A stretch of DNA of 64,000 bases from NCBI GenBank assembly GCA_917880885.1, contig OU862910.1, forward strand, positions 54,241,285 to 54,305,284, read 5' to 3'. Every line of letters begins with the position of its first letter. Position 1 is the first letter of the stretch. This stretch comes from Limnephilus marmoratus (taxonomy: Eukaryota > Arthropoda > Insecta > Trichoptera > Limnephilidae). This document shows positions 43,436-54,564 of the stretch, piece by piece. The position numbers and the translations under genes were made by a program. Below the pieces are notes generated by a model that made no database searches, was not told the DNA's origin, and saw only the letters and a program-made list of their open reading frames with translations.

Positions 43436-43439
43436 TCCT

Positions 43440-43886
43440 AAATCTGTGTATTTTCTTTTTTTTTTTTTTTTTTTCAGAAATAGAAGAAATAAATATAAAT
43501 AATAATATCCAACTGCTCCCGTCTGGAGCCAGTGGGACTATGGCATCCCCAATTGGGGTATGTTGTGAAGGTAGTGGGGAGGGGAAGGAGATAGGGAAGA
43601 GGAAGGTGGGGAAGTACCTGGCTATTCAGATCTGGTCACCAAACATGGCAGAAGCCATTTCAAGCAACGTTTCAATTCTGAATGGTGGTCTTACACCGAG
43701 GCGATACTGAGAGTATCTTCCACTCTGGAACGTGCCGTAAATATACTATATTATATTATTTTAAATGAATAAATTGTGAAATACACAAATTAATCAAATA
43801 AAATTTATTTGCCACGCCGGGATTCGATCCCGCGACCTTCGGAATGCGAGTCAAGCGCCTTACCGCTGCACTACGCCTGCCGGCAT
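43440..43886 (-). mobile_element. SINE-A, most complete copy
   Basis: On the minus strand: tRNA-like head from 43886 (GCCGGC, 'gcagcggtaaggcgcttgac', 'gcgggatcgaatcccggcgt'), junction 'ggcaaataaattttatttga', body with 'acggcacgttccagagtgga', 'gccaggtacttccccacctt', 'ccactggctccagacgggag', then an AT-rich tail and an A run of 18 or more (plus-strand T run at 43457-43475). RNA polymerase III A and B boxes in the head fit a SINE. No protein coding. It depends on some LINE; which one is not shown. Confidence 0.7.
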
Positions 43887-43889
43887 GAA

Positions 43890-45230
43890 AATATTTGACA
43901 ACAAAATAATAATAACCGTAATTAATTGTGCATATTTTTTTGCTTGCATACATCAATCGGTTTATGATAATCATGTGAAGTAATGATACGGAATGGGGGC
44001 ATCAGCAAGAAATCAGTTTTATCACAAAACCAGGAAGAAAACTGGTGACAGAAGTCACATACTATGACTAGGAAGTTCAAACACTATTATTTGATAACCA
44101 ACGACCTTCGCCCGTTATAAAAGCAAGACGTGTGATTAACACAAATAAACTCGGAACACATCGACAGCGTTTTATTCTGATAAGGAAGACAAAAACGATG
44201 TAGAAAAAAACAATGATGCAGAAGCGGAAACCAGAAATCAAAACTTCTGCAGTCGGCAGGATGACCTCACCGGCGAGGCGTACTTATCTACTTATAAACC
44301 ACATTACAATCGTAGCTAAACGGATCAACAAAATACTATTTTTAATTAGTACCTAGATGCAGGTTAGTTATCTTGCCACGAGTTGGCTTTACGAAAAAGA
44401 GACAGTAGGATTATATGATGGCATCGCGCAAGTAAAATCATATTTAAAGACAACATTCGAAATTTACAACATGAGCACTTATTTTGTTTATTTTTTTTTT
44501 ATAAATGTATATTTTAAAAATTATTCGAAAAGAAATCCGTTTAGCTGACATTGGGGTATTGGCGAAAAGCGGTGGAGTTCTATAAGGTTACAATTTCCGC
44601 TACCTTCACACCCATACTAACTGGGCCATGAAAAATCCGCTTTGCTCGTCAGCACCGAGCTGCATTTCGCAGAGGGAACTAGAAGGTAAGAATATATTTT
44701 AATTCAAAATTGTGTATGCAAGATTCTTAAATGTTGGTATTACTGTTTTTTTTAATAATGTAGTGCTGATACATTTTACGAACCTAACTATAACTATGGG
44801 ATTCATATGCGATAGTGCATAAGTGTGAAACGAAATCTAAATTTCAAGTGTGGATCTATCATAGGTGTAGATATAGTTTTACCAGAAAGCTTTGATGTTC
44901 ACCATTACTCACTTGTAATTCTGGTAATTCAGAACGACAAGCATATTGTTTTTCTCATACATTTTCGTATTTATTTTTTTTATGAAAACGTGCTGTTTTA
45001 TCGCAAAGGGAAAATACCAAAATTTTACCTGTACTAAAAAAGTTTTTACTTAGTCGTCTGTCTTTTTTTTCAATAGATGTTGGACATTAGGTAGGTACCT
45101 ACCCCACTTGCCCCTACCAAAAAACGAGTTTTCAAGCGAAAGTGTGTACCTACATATTTCCTACGACTGTACAGTGGCATGACAAAAGAAATGAAAAAAG
45201 AAATGAATAAAAGCAATGGTTAATCTGCAA
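43890..45230. other. Non-coding, nothing recognised
   Basis: Short frames only, no clear repeat edges. Confidence 0.3.
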
Positions 45231-45369
45231 AAAGGGTAAAAACAAAAATGTATATGTAATTAATAATTATATCGTATTAATTAAATTTTATTTTATTAAT
45301 TAATCTAAAAATAAGTTTTGAAAATTTCTATATAAATACATTGGAAATTCATATTCATATAGTCGGGTT

Positions 45370-46634
45370 TATAAATGGGTAATTTCTTTTACTTAGGAAA
45401 ATCTAAAAATAATAGTACATTTATTAAAATTAAATGGTCATAAATGCATTGATGATTCATATGTCAAATATTGGTGTATTAAATGTGTAAATTCTAATTA
45501 TGCAACTGCAAATGTTCTCCAAAATAACCCAGAAAAAATATCATAATTGTGATCTCCCGATAGAAACCATTCACTTATTCGGAATACAATAATTATTAAT
45601 GTAATTAAATGTAATGCCTTTGTAATTTCAATGGAAAAAAATTTGGTTAACTTTTTTACCTAAAATATTGAATTCGAAATTGGATAGGTCCGATGGTTTC
45701 GAACTCCTGCAACTCCATAGAGAGGTACAGGAAGTCGGTACCATCGATACATCGCATCGGCTTGGCACAGCGAAACATACTTATAGGTGTAAATACACGG
45801 TTAATGTTGCAATTTTACAAACCTTGGATCTTACTTTTAAATTTGTTGGTTGGATTTTTATATTATATACGTATTTTTTTAATTGTAACATGTTGATATT
45901 ATATATCCCACTGTACTAAATTTTTGTTGCCTATATTTTTATTTAATTTATATACCTTTTATTCACATCGTAACTTTATCTAAACTATTTGTTTTCTCAT
46001 GTTAAAGATGGAGGTACTGCCTTTATTATTTATTATTTATGTAAAAGCACTCTGGGCGTAAAATAAAAGAAATAAATAAACAACTAAATAAATTAATGTT
46101 CTCCAAAACGAGTTTGAAAAATCATTTTTCATATATTTGGATTATAATTGTGTAATTTCTACTATTTAAGAAATTCTAAAAATTATGGTACTTTATTAAA
46201 ATTAAATAGTTATAAATACATTGTGAATTCATATGTCAAATATTGGTTTATATATGTGTAAATTCTGATTATGCAATTGTAATGTTCTCTAAAATGGCCT
46301 GGAAAGAATCTCCTTCTTGTGATCTCACTAAAGAAAACACTCATAGAACATTAATAAATGCATTCACTATGAATGCAAATTGACCTTGAAAAAAATCACA
46401 TCTTTGCGATTCTTTTAAAGACATAAAGAAACCATCCCTTAATTATATACAATTCTTAGTGTTCTCAAAAGTTGTCTCGACAGAAGCAAATTCCCGTGAT
46501 ATTTTGAACGTAACTATTTCTTTGTTAAGAATATTATGAACTAAATATACAATTTGGCTGTCCTGAAACGGGTTTTCTGCCCAGTTGGACAGACAAATGA
46601 TCACATTGTAATGTATTGTAATATATATGCATAT

Positions 46635-46640
<6 letters not shown>
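45370..46640. repeat. Direct-repeat cluster; right part inverted relative of 27405-27800
   Basis: 45400-45560 and 46165-46325 share 'ttattaaaattaaat', 'attcatatgtcaaatattgg', 'gtgtaaattct.attatgca' and 'ttgtgatctc'. 46240-46625 is the inverted partner of 27405-27800. 45690-46075 contains an unassigned 83-residue frame and a tail-like (AAATA)n. Ends with (AAAT)n at 46637-46675. Confidence 0.5.
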
Positions 46641-46674
<34 letters not shown>

Positions 46675-46675
46675 A
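46637..46675 (+). repeat. (AAAT)n microsatellite
   Basis: About nine to ten perfect units. Confidence 0.9.
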
Positions 46676-46839
46676 TATTAATACTAAATAAATTAATATT
46701 TAATTTTTTCTTTAATAATAATTGTGAAATAATGTGGCACCACCTTAATTAAAAATTAAGTAGCTTTGTTTTCACGACTATATGAATAATAAATAATATC
46801 ACAATATTTTATGTTTATTTTTTATTAATTATGTTTTAT

Positions 46840-47857
46840 TGCAGCTCTGAAAAGTTCTTCGTAATATCAAATCGCTTTTCGGCAGTAGAACTGGGAGGAG
46901 AAACGAGTGAGTTGGGTAAAATAACATGTGGAGTGCCACAGGGATCAAATCTTGGACCGTTGCTATTTCTTATCTATGTGAATGACATAACAAAGTGGGG
47001 TATTAAAGGAACTCTACAACTCTAAGCGGACGATACAGTAATTTTTTACAACAAACTCAACCTAGCGGAGCTTGATACGGAAATGAATGCTGATATTTCT
47101 AAACTCACAAGCTGGTTAAGAATAAACAAACTAACTCTTAACGTAAAAAAAACTCATTATATACTTTTTGGCAACAAGAAAAATATCAGCCTCAATATCA
47201 AAGTTGGTGATAACTGCCTCGAAAAGAAAATGAGCACAAAATATTTGGGCCTGATCGTAGATTCCCAACTTTCGTGGGATCTCCACATAAATCATGTAAA
47301 GGAGAAAATTACACCCATAACTGGTGTACTTTATAGACTCCAAGGATTACTACCCGTACCTTTATTAACATCAGTGTACTACACCATGGTACATTCACAC
47401 CTTTCTTATCTCTGCTGTATCTGGGGATTTGCCTCAAAGAAATTGATGGCTGATCTGCAGGTGGTTCAAAACCGAGCTCTCAGAAATGTTTTTGGACTTC
47501 CATGGGACACCCATGTCAGAGACATCTATTCAGTTTCCGGTATTCTTCCAATCACAGTCCTTCCTAAACATGAAATCACAAGCACCATCCTACAAATTAC
47601 GCAACAATCAACTCACACTAACATCAAGCCACTTTACAATCAAGACATTCACACTCACAATACTCGAAATAGCAATAAAATCCGCATACCTCAAACACAC
47701 ACTACAAAATATGGGATAAAATCTCTGAACTATGTTGCCTATACACTATATAATTCGCTACCAGATATGTACAAGGGAATTCAGCAAAATAAAAAAAAAT
47801 CAGAGTAATGCTTTAAAAGAATATTTTTTAAGTATGTATAAGGATGAAACTTTGTAA
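46840..47857 (+). pseudogene. LINE reverse transcriptase 3' half; active-site Tyr codon is a stop
   Basis: 5'-truncated. ITCGVPQGSNLGPLLFLIYVN is the RT primer-grip-side block, and 47023-47034 should encode YADD, but the Tyr codon is TAA followed by ADDT. The frame resumes and runs through TKYLGLIVDSQLSWDLHI (about 47230-47285), SYLCCIWGFAS, VQNRALRNVFGLPWDTHV and YGIKSLNYVAYTLYNSLPD. A one-base slip in an A run near 47798 ends the frame at 47806; the neighbouring frame carries the natural end (NALKEYFLSMYKDETL, stop 47855-47857). It is a different lineage from the 33.7-kb LINE. Confidence 0.8.
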
Positions 47858-48175
47858 TTTTCTTGTCATGTTCAATTGTCTTGTTTCTTTTCTCTTCTTT
47901 TCTTTTCCATTAAGTTGTAATCATCCATATCTGTATAACCTTGTTCCCTTTTTCTTTAATTGTTTTCCATTGCTGTTTATTCTACTCAACCTGTCTTTTA
48001 TTTTTCTTCTATATTGTATGTGAATCTTATATTTTAATATCCAAATTCCTATGTAAAATTTTAACTATTTCCTCCCACCCATGATTTGTATGTTCCTCCT
48101 GTCCTAAAATGAGTTCTGTAACTCATCGGGATTGCTATAGCAAGAAATAAAAACAATAAAAAAAAATAAAAAAAT
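47858..48175 (+). mobile_element. 3' UTR and A-rich tail of the 46.8-kb LINE
   Basis: T/C-rich UTR ending 'caagaaataaaaacaataaa' and A runs near 48150-48175. Confidence 0.6.
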
Positions 48176-48179
48176 CATG

Positions 48180-49355
48180 AAACTGATTATTTGTTTTCTG
48201 CACAGATTCGTGTTTATCAAACAACATAAATTATTTACAGTTATCAAGAGGTAAACCTCATTAAAATAATGTAATCGCTGTAGGTATAGGTACCTACTAC
48301 ATTAAACGGTGCATTATCTGCAAGAAGATCATTATGGCGCAATAGCACAATAGCGTAATAGGAAAGTTTACGAGGCATAAAAATAATAACATTGGTTTAA
48401 CAATAAAACTGCTGATAAGTAAAAAAATCTTTAGTTTCTTTATTGTGGTCGGATTTATTAATTTAAATAAAACATCGATCCCATTTTTTTAGAGAAGAGA
48501 TGCTTTTATTTTGTGAATTTTCCGTGTGGTCTGAGGCAACAAAAATCATTTACATAATACGGGAAATCCATAAATGCGATTTATTCAGGGAAATTGGTAT
48601 CCCTTAAAAACGATATTCCTAGAAAAAGAGACTTACAGAACTTATTTTGATTTAAGTCCAAACACACTAAAACTAGGTAGGTACCTACTGCACTGTGGTC
48701 TGCTGAGGGGTCCTTCGAAACCTCTTATTTTTTACAGGTTGTGCGTTGATTGCAAAGGGTGCAGGTTGCAACGGAGCTATCACCGGTTTGCCTTTAACCA
48801 GCGGTGACGGAATTAATTAAAGCATTGGACCTTAACACGTCAGAAGCAGAAACAAAATCATAAGTTTACAATTCGGAACTCAACCACAGTGGTATTTCAC
48901 GCATTTCAGGACTTTTTAAAGCCCATACATTTACAAAATTATTAAAAAAAAAATCATAATATTATGACGACCCAAAAGTAACTATTTGGTGGTCATCTGA
49001 ATTGTTCAATGATTAAACGAGGATGATCCATCTCAAATATTATTATGAAGAGATTTACTGTAGAGAACGTATTTTAGGTTCATAGGTTTAAGCGTTGTTG
49101 TTTGACTTTTAAAGGGGTGAGAAAACTATAGCAACCCGGAATCACTTTCACCCGAATAATAATATGATATTTTTCCATAATATACACATTCATCTTAACA
49201 ATAAACGAACTACCTAGTGTTTATCGATGTTAAACAAGGTCTAAATTGGATCGTCCGAAACTTCGGCTGCAACAAACACCACATAAAACCTCAAAAGTAC
49301 AAAAAAAAAACCATTCAAGTATTGGAAATCTTAAATGACATCAGGTTTGAATGGC
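48180..49355. other. Non-coding; putative intron start of the minus-strand gene
   Basis: No recognisable frames or repeats. If the donor at 49360 is used, this is the beginning of the intron. Confidence 0.35.
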
Positions 49356-49360
49356 TATAC

Positions 49361-49512
49361 CTTCTTCTCTTCGACTGGGGGGACAAGGGCGGCAGGTGGT
49401 GCATTGAAGGCGGCATGGGCGGCAGCGGGTGCTGCGGCAGGTAGGCGGGGGGCGCCGGCCCGGGCAGGTAGCCCTCGCCGCCCCCGTACCCGTACATCGT
49501 CAGGTTGTCCAT
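49361..49512 (-). CDS. Putative first coding exon of a host gene (unknown protein)
   Basis: ATG at 49512-49510 (context CTCCATGG) is the first in its frame after an in-frame TGA at 49542-49540. It encodes 50 residues, MDNLTMYGYGGGEGY followed by a Pro/Leu/Met/His-rich stretch and SPQSKRR, then two bases of the next codon before AAG|GTATAG, a plausible splice donor (GT at 49360-49359). GC at third positions is very high, unlike every frame around it. The Gly/Tyr start, proline-rich body and basic end look like the disordered N terminus of a nuclear regulator, but I do not recognise the family and give no symbol. Overlapping frames of 63 and 155 residues are GC-driven shadows. Confidence 0.5.
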
Positions 49513-49927
49513 GGAGCCGGACCACAACTCGACCCTTGGGCGTCACAACTCGGACATATTCAAGTCACCCATCGGAGAAAGATTTCAATCCACGATTTAA
49601 CAATATATTTTCAGCAACTCAACCCAATATATCATGCGTAGTTCAAATCGCAAAAACACTTCACTTTAGAATTCTTTTGAACTGTACAATATTAATTTGT
49701 TTGCCCCCAAAGAAGCGGGTTTATTTTTTACACAAGCACAAAATTTTACACTGGATGGATAAAGTTTTAAACAAAACTCAAAATTTTTCACAAAAGTTAT
49801 AAAATTACATAAACACAATGTAGAATAATATTATTTAAGCATCTTGGTCGATTGGTAAAAGGACACCGACGGGGACGGGGTAAAAGGACTTCGCGGATGA
49901 TACATCACCGCGGGATGTAGACTGTGA
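49513..49927 (-). other. Putative 5' UTR of the minus-strand gene
   Basis: Lies between the predicted initiator and the ATG. It contains several short upstream ATGs, which would be unusual for an efficient leader; a 5' UTR intron is possible. Confidence 0.3.
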
Positions 49928-49964
49928 ACTTTCTCGGAACAGTTTAGAGTTTGGGATATAAATC
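49921..49964 (-). promoter_or_regulatory. TATA box and initiator-like site
   Basis: On the minus strand GATTTATATC (49964-49955) lies about 30 bases before TTCACAGT (49928-49921), matching the usual TATA-to-start spacing. Sequence either side is GC-rich (gacggggacgggg at 49868-49880; gcgccacgtg near 49968-49975). Confidence 0.35.
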
Positions 49965-50239
49965 AGGCGCCACGTGTGTTTGACGGGAAAAATACGCGGG
50001 GGTGAGAGACTATCCGCAACTCCTCGACACCCTCGATTTGGCCAAACAAATGCTCAACTGGATTAAAATCCCCTTAAAAGCACGGCAATAAAAATAATCT
50101 TTATATGTGAATAAATTTAAACAATTCTTTTTAAAACTTTGTAATAATTATCTTTTACACAAGTTATTATTATTCTTATACACGTCGATTGTTTATTTAA
50201 GAAAAAAAACTATGTTTTGTTCTCTTGTCAAAAACTTCG

Positions 50240-50430
50240 AATCACAATAATAATAATGCAGACGTAGTTGCGCGCAAACGTTTGGGGAGACGACGCCCTC
50301 TCACGACGAGCGTCGAGACGAGACTGAGGTGAAGAGAGCAGAAGCGGAGTACTCTGTGCCCCCTTCCCCTTAACGTGCCGCCCCTCCCCTCGCCCTGTGC
50401 CCGCCTAGCACACCTGAGAAGGGCTCGTAC
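50240..50430. promoter_or_regulatory. CpG-rich block upstream of the putative gene
   Basis: Dense in CG dinucleotides (gcgcgcaaacg, gacgacgccctctcacgacg, cgtgccgcccctcccctcgc). Candidate promoter-proximal or alternative first-exon region. The 68-residue minus frame is not convincing. Confidence 0.3.
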
Positions 50431-50784
50431 ACGTATATTATAGTTCATAGCAGGCTCATAGAATCTAGATTCCCCATCTCACTTCGCCCTTTGAGAAGCC
50501 TAGCTAGGTACAAATTCTAACTTCGAGCAAATGAATGCAGAATGCAGTATGCAATTGGGTGCATCTCACCGAGGAAAGCAATGTTTAAGAAATTAATTTA
50601 ATTATGTTTTATAAACTTACAGCGAAGGTGCAAAATGTAGGCAAAACTATAAATTAAGCCATTTTTTTTTAAATTCCCAGTAAACAACTAAAAATAATAT
50701 TCACGCGACAGAGGACGAAACTCGTGGCATTTTAATAATTTTATGAGAACTTGTTATCAGGGTTATTACAGAGCAATTCTTAGC

Positions 50785-50850
50785 TAGGGCAGACCCGTAA
50801 AAATCACGGGATATCATAATTCCAACACTTAAAAATAAATTTCTGTTAAA
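50785..50850 (-). repeat. Hairpin-family terminal fragment with CTAG
   Basis: On the minus strand 'atatcccgtgatttttacgg', then GTCTGCC and CTAG followed by CT. Hairpin about 7 bp, then CTAG within 10 bases, is the layout of a Helitron 3' end. Confidence 0.45.
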
Positions 50851-50867
50851 TTATATTATTTGACGGC

Positions 50868-51182
50868 TTCCGTGGTCGGAGGTAAGGCTCTCGACTAGTA
50901 ATCCGAAAAAAAAATTCCTGCTACTTTGAAAAAATTAATATCTATGTAGTATATTTGCGGCACGTTCCGATAAGACGATAATTCAGAATTGAAATGTTAC
51001 TTGAAATTGCTTTAGACGTATTTTACGACCAGACCTGAATAGCCAGGTATTTGCCAACCATCATCTACCCTACCATCCCATTCCCTCTATCTTCAACTTC
51101 ACAACATACCCTATTGGGGTTAGTCTCACTGGCTTCAGACAAGAGCAGTTGGAACGCTTGTGTCGTATTCACATTAAAAGAT
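50868..51182 (+). mobile_element. SINE-A copy, head and body with deletions
   Basis: Head remnant 'aaggctctcgactagtaatc' (B-box lost), then 'gtatatttgcggcacgttcc', 'tgaatagccaggtatttgcc', 'tctcactggcttcagacaag', 'gagcagttggaacgctt'. Confidence 0.6.
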
Positions 51183-51466
51183 TATAGGTCAGCAGCTTTC
51201 ATCGCGTGTCTGAATTTTTCAGTGAGTTCCAATTTTGATAAATAAACTTTAATTCGTCGAGTTAAAAAAGTCGTAATAATTCAAGATGAATTTGTGCATC
51301 TGTAGACAAATGGTCTTGCAAAGAGGGAGACGGAAAGTACCTAAGCGACAGATAGTTGTTGGCTGTTGCAATTTGGAATGATAGAAGTTGAAGAAGATCA
51401 GGACTATCAGTCATCAGTCAAGTAGGTTTCTTCGGTCATGTTGTTATACTAAAGTTTTTTGAAGTG

Positions 51467-51720
51467 AAAACTTCTTTAGCACCATTATGATTTGAAACTC
51501 GATGAAACGAAAAATAGCGACTCTAAAAAGAGACAAAGATATACATTTAGACATACATCTATAGGATTTAGCCTGCGAGAGAATGAGATATTATAATCGG
51601 TTTCCTCTTTGTGCGGTGCTTCGTAGCCTTCCCATTCTTGTCTACTTTATTTTTCTGAAGGTTTCACTTCTAGGTACCGCATATGAATTGGACACTCTGT
51701 TTTTGATATTTGTATATGCA
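51467..51720 (+). repeat. Dispersed repeat beginning 'aaaacttctttagcacc' (copy 2)
   Basis: Relative of 17579-17800 with an extra 50-60 bases near the start and without the internal 35-bp duplication. Confidence 0.6.
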
Positions 51721-51972
51721 TTATGTGTTTTTTATGGAACGAGAAAGGCCGGAGAGGTATCAGAATATACCTATCTGGTGAATAAATATAGTTGGTGACC
51801 TATTCGACTAGCTTTTTGAATTGGAACGGCGACCCCTCATCAGATTGAAACTGAGAGTATCTTCCACTGTGTGAGAAGATTATTTTTTTAAACCTTTTTT
51901 TTTATATATTGAAATCTATCTTTTTATCGAAAGCATGAAAAAACCTCTTGATCTTAAAAAAAGATTGCTAAG

Positions 51973-52434
51973 ATGTTCACACGTCTGGATGTAAAATATG
52001 TAATATCGCGTGGGGGGCTTTCTCCCTCGAATCAGGCCTCCCCGCCCACCCCCTCCCTCCAGCGTGCGCCTTATGTCAAACGTACCGGGGAAAAAATGAC
52101 AAAGTCGTCAACGAGAATAAACCCGAGGGATAAAATTGAAATATTATGCCGGAGCAATGGTACACAAACTTATCCATATTTTTTGGGGATTTCAAAAATA
52201 TTATCAATGTCAACACAAGATCTGCAAATAAGTCAAATACCTGCGGGTATTTTATTAATTTTAGAAAAAACAAATATTAGTAGCCGAGTTGGAAAATGCG
52301 TCGGATTATCACGCGAGATTCGTGGGTTAATTCCTCAGCTAGCTAAGTTTTCCATCATCGCACACGCAAAATTTTCCGCTCATAATGATGGTTGTAGGAG
52401 TTTTTGCAATATTGGATTGTTCCAAAAAGATTAA
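51973..52434 (+). other. 153-codon open frame, coding status uncertain
   Basis: The frame is long for this AT-rich sequence, but I recognise no domain: a Ser/Pro-rich start, then ILLILEKTNISSRVGKCVGL and a Cys-containing end (CRSFCNIGLFQKD). No promoter, splice sites or repeat partner supports it. It could be an exon with an unrecognised product or chance; I lean to chance. Confidence 0.2.
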
Positions 52435-52479
52435 AAATGAAACCTGAAAATAAAAAAAAAACACTAAATTCGGTTTTGC

Positions 52480-52640
52480 CTATGCCTGCAACCCCGGTTC
52501 AATGAACTCAAGCACCTTTGAATTGAATTTAAGCTTCATTTTCAAAATTGAAAGTATTAAAATTTGTTTTTAGAATTCAGACAAGCGGTAAACCCACCTA
52601 TTTATTAATTACAGCATACAATTTGAAGAGAAAATTATTT
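52480..52640 (+). repeat. Hairpin-family repeat, opposite orientation
   Basis: 'ggttcaatgaactcaagcac', 'ttgaatttaagcttcatttt' and 'caaaattgaaa' are reverse complements of the family blocks at 11640-11700. Confidence 0.45.
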
Positions 52641-53430
52641 TAACCCGTCTAATCACAGGAGACCCAAGTTGTCCCAAAACATCAAATGCCGTTATAATAA
52701 CAGGATATTAATAACCCAGATTGTCCCAGAGCGAAAGTGCATTATTAAAAGTTAGATATCTCTCTTCCTGTCATGCGAATATTTGTGATTTCTTTTATGT
52801 TAGAAACGGAATGAAATAATGCTTCTCATTGTCTTAGAATTATATGAGCTAGGTTTTTCAGATATTTTACAAACCCGATCAAAAGTGACGGTTTAATTTT
52901 TCGCCAATTTGTGACGTATCACACATTTAATTTTAAAATAAAATTGTATGAAAGTGATAAAAAGTGAGGTGACAGTTTTATTACAAATTTTATTTAGAAA
53001 AGGAGTCTATATTTTAAATTTTAAGTTTATTCTATTTTAATTACTTTAATTCGAATATTCGCAGGTATGCATTTTTTAGCTAATTTAAATTTCCATTATT
53101 AAAATTTTAATATTTAGAAACAAAAATATTGATTTCTAATAAACACACCGGAAAGATTATTTTATCTAGATTTTAGAACAATTTTTGTTTTTGCAAAAGC
53201 GTTAAAAAAACCAATAAATAGGAACATTTAAAATGCATCGGAAGAACGAGGAATTTTGCGCGCAAACCTTGATAGGCAAAATTTGACAGAAAATTATTTT
53301 CTTATTATTCGAAGGGTTAATTGTAATTTTCAAAATTGGAACTGATTTATCGGAAATTCTAAAAATCCCCATTGAATTATAATATTTAGATGAGAAACGA
53401 AGCGAAAAAAATAGGTTCCACTTTTTTTTA
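52641..53430. other. Non-coding, nothing recognised
   Basis: AT-rich. 53310-53345 has another 'gtaattttcaaaattggaac' block of the hairpin family. Confidence 0.3.
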
Positions 53431-53470
53431 CCTCCAGTTAGTCCAGTTTGACCTCCAACGCTCTAGCGTC

Positions 53471-54263
53471 GAACGATCGGAAACTACCGAAGCTGGTTCT
53501 CGCACACTGCTACTCGCGTGATTGTAGTGGAACACTTTTAGGCGAGAATTATGACTATCCCGTGATTTTTCACTGGTCTGTCGCTAGCAACATAATAATT
53601 AAATATGAAACATGTTTGGAAGGCTATTGAACGACCGGAAACTACTGAATCTGTTTCTCGCACACTGCTACTCGCGTGATTGTTGTGGAACACGTTTGCA
53701 AGAGAAATATGACTATCCCGTGATTTTTCACTGGCCTGTCGCTAGTAATATTATAATTAAATATCAAAACAAGTTTGGAAAGCTCTTGAACGACCGGAAT
53801 CTACCGAATCTGATTCTCGCACACTGCTACTCGCGTGATTGTAGGGGAACACGTTTGGACGAGAAATATGACTACCCCGTGATTTTTCATTGGCCTGTCG
53901 CTAGTAACATTATAATTAAATAATAAACATGTTTGGAATGCTATTGAACGACCGGAAACTACCGAATCTGGTTCTCGCACACTGCTACTCGTGTGATTGT
54001 TGTGGAACACATTTGCAAGAGAAATATGACTATCCCGTGATTTTTCACTGGTCTGTCGCTAGTAATATTATAATTAAATATCAAAACAAGTTTGAAAAGC
54101 TCTTGAACGACCGGAAACTACCGAATCTGATTCTCGCACACTGCTACTCGCGTGATTGTTGTGGAACAAGTTTGGACGAGAAATATGACTATTCCCTGAT
54201 TTTTCACGAGTCTGTCACAAATAATATTATAATTAAGTATGAAACAAGTTTGGGAAGCTCTTG
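53471..54263 (+). repeat. Five-unit satellite with alternating 158/159-bp monomers
   Basis: Units start with GAACGA.CGGAA at 53471, 53629, 53788, 53946 and 54105 (spacings 158, 159, 158, 159). Units 2 and 4 share 'aacac.tttgcaagagaaat', while units 3 and 5 share 'gtttggacgagaaatatgac', giving an A-B-A-B-A higher-order pattern. Each unit contains 'atcccgtgatttttcact', the hairpin-family motif, and in most units CGCTAG follows. The 103- and 111-residue frames read the repeat and shift with the 158/159 lengths. Confidence 0.9.
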
Positions 54264-54560
54264 AATATCTAGTGAGGGTGAAATGGTTACAGAAAATATG
54301 TAACGTTTTAAAAACACATGACTTGGAAAAGGGAGAGAAATGGAAGGAAAAGGGTGGTGGTCTATTTACCCAAGAAGTCACAGCTGGGGGAGGTGAGGGG
54401 GGAGGGGTAGAGGATTAGCTTAAGTTAAATCCTTCATCCGGCAAAATAGAAACTACAGCTGATGATGACGACACCAATGATTTATAAATGTTGGTTTTAA
54501 AACAAGTCATGCAAAAGGTGTAAAAAACAAAACATAAAAATCAACATAGCTACAATGTTT
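54264..54560. other. Non-coding, nothing recognised
   Basis: Purine-rich stretch at 54320-54415 without a gene. Confidence 0.3.
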
Positions 54561-54564
54561 AATT

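Noticed and set aside
49355..49546. 63-residue minus-strand frame (RLPAAAPAAAHAAFNAPPAA) overlapping the exon
   Set aside because: Low-complexity Ala/Pro/Arg in a frame driven by GC content. It would also end at the same donor in phase 0, so it cannot be fully excluded, but MDNLTMYGYGG reads as more protein-like.
49335..49802. 155-residue plus-strand Ala/Gly/Arg-rich frame
   Set aside because: Antisense shadow of the GC-rich putative exon on the minus strand; its second half has AT-rich, non-gene-like codons.
53448..54264. Repeated frames (LLNDRKLPN...KYDYPVIFHW) as a tandem-domain protein
   Set aside because: The 158/159-bp unit lengths shift the frame between units, and the same bases are also open on the other strand; this is a satellite.
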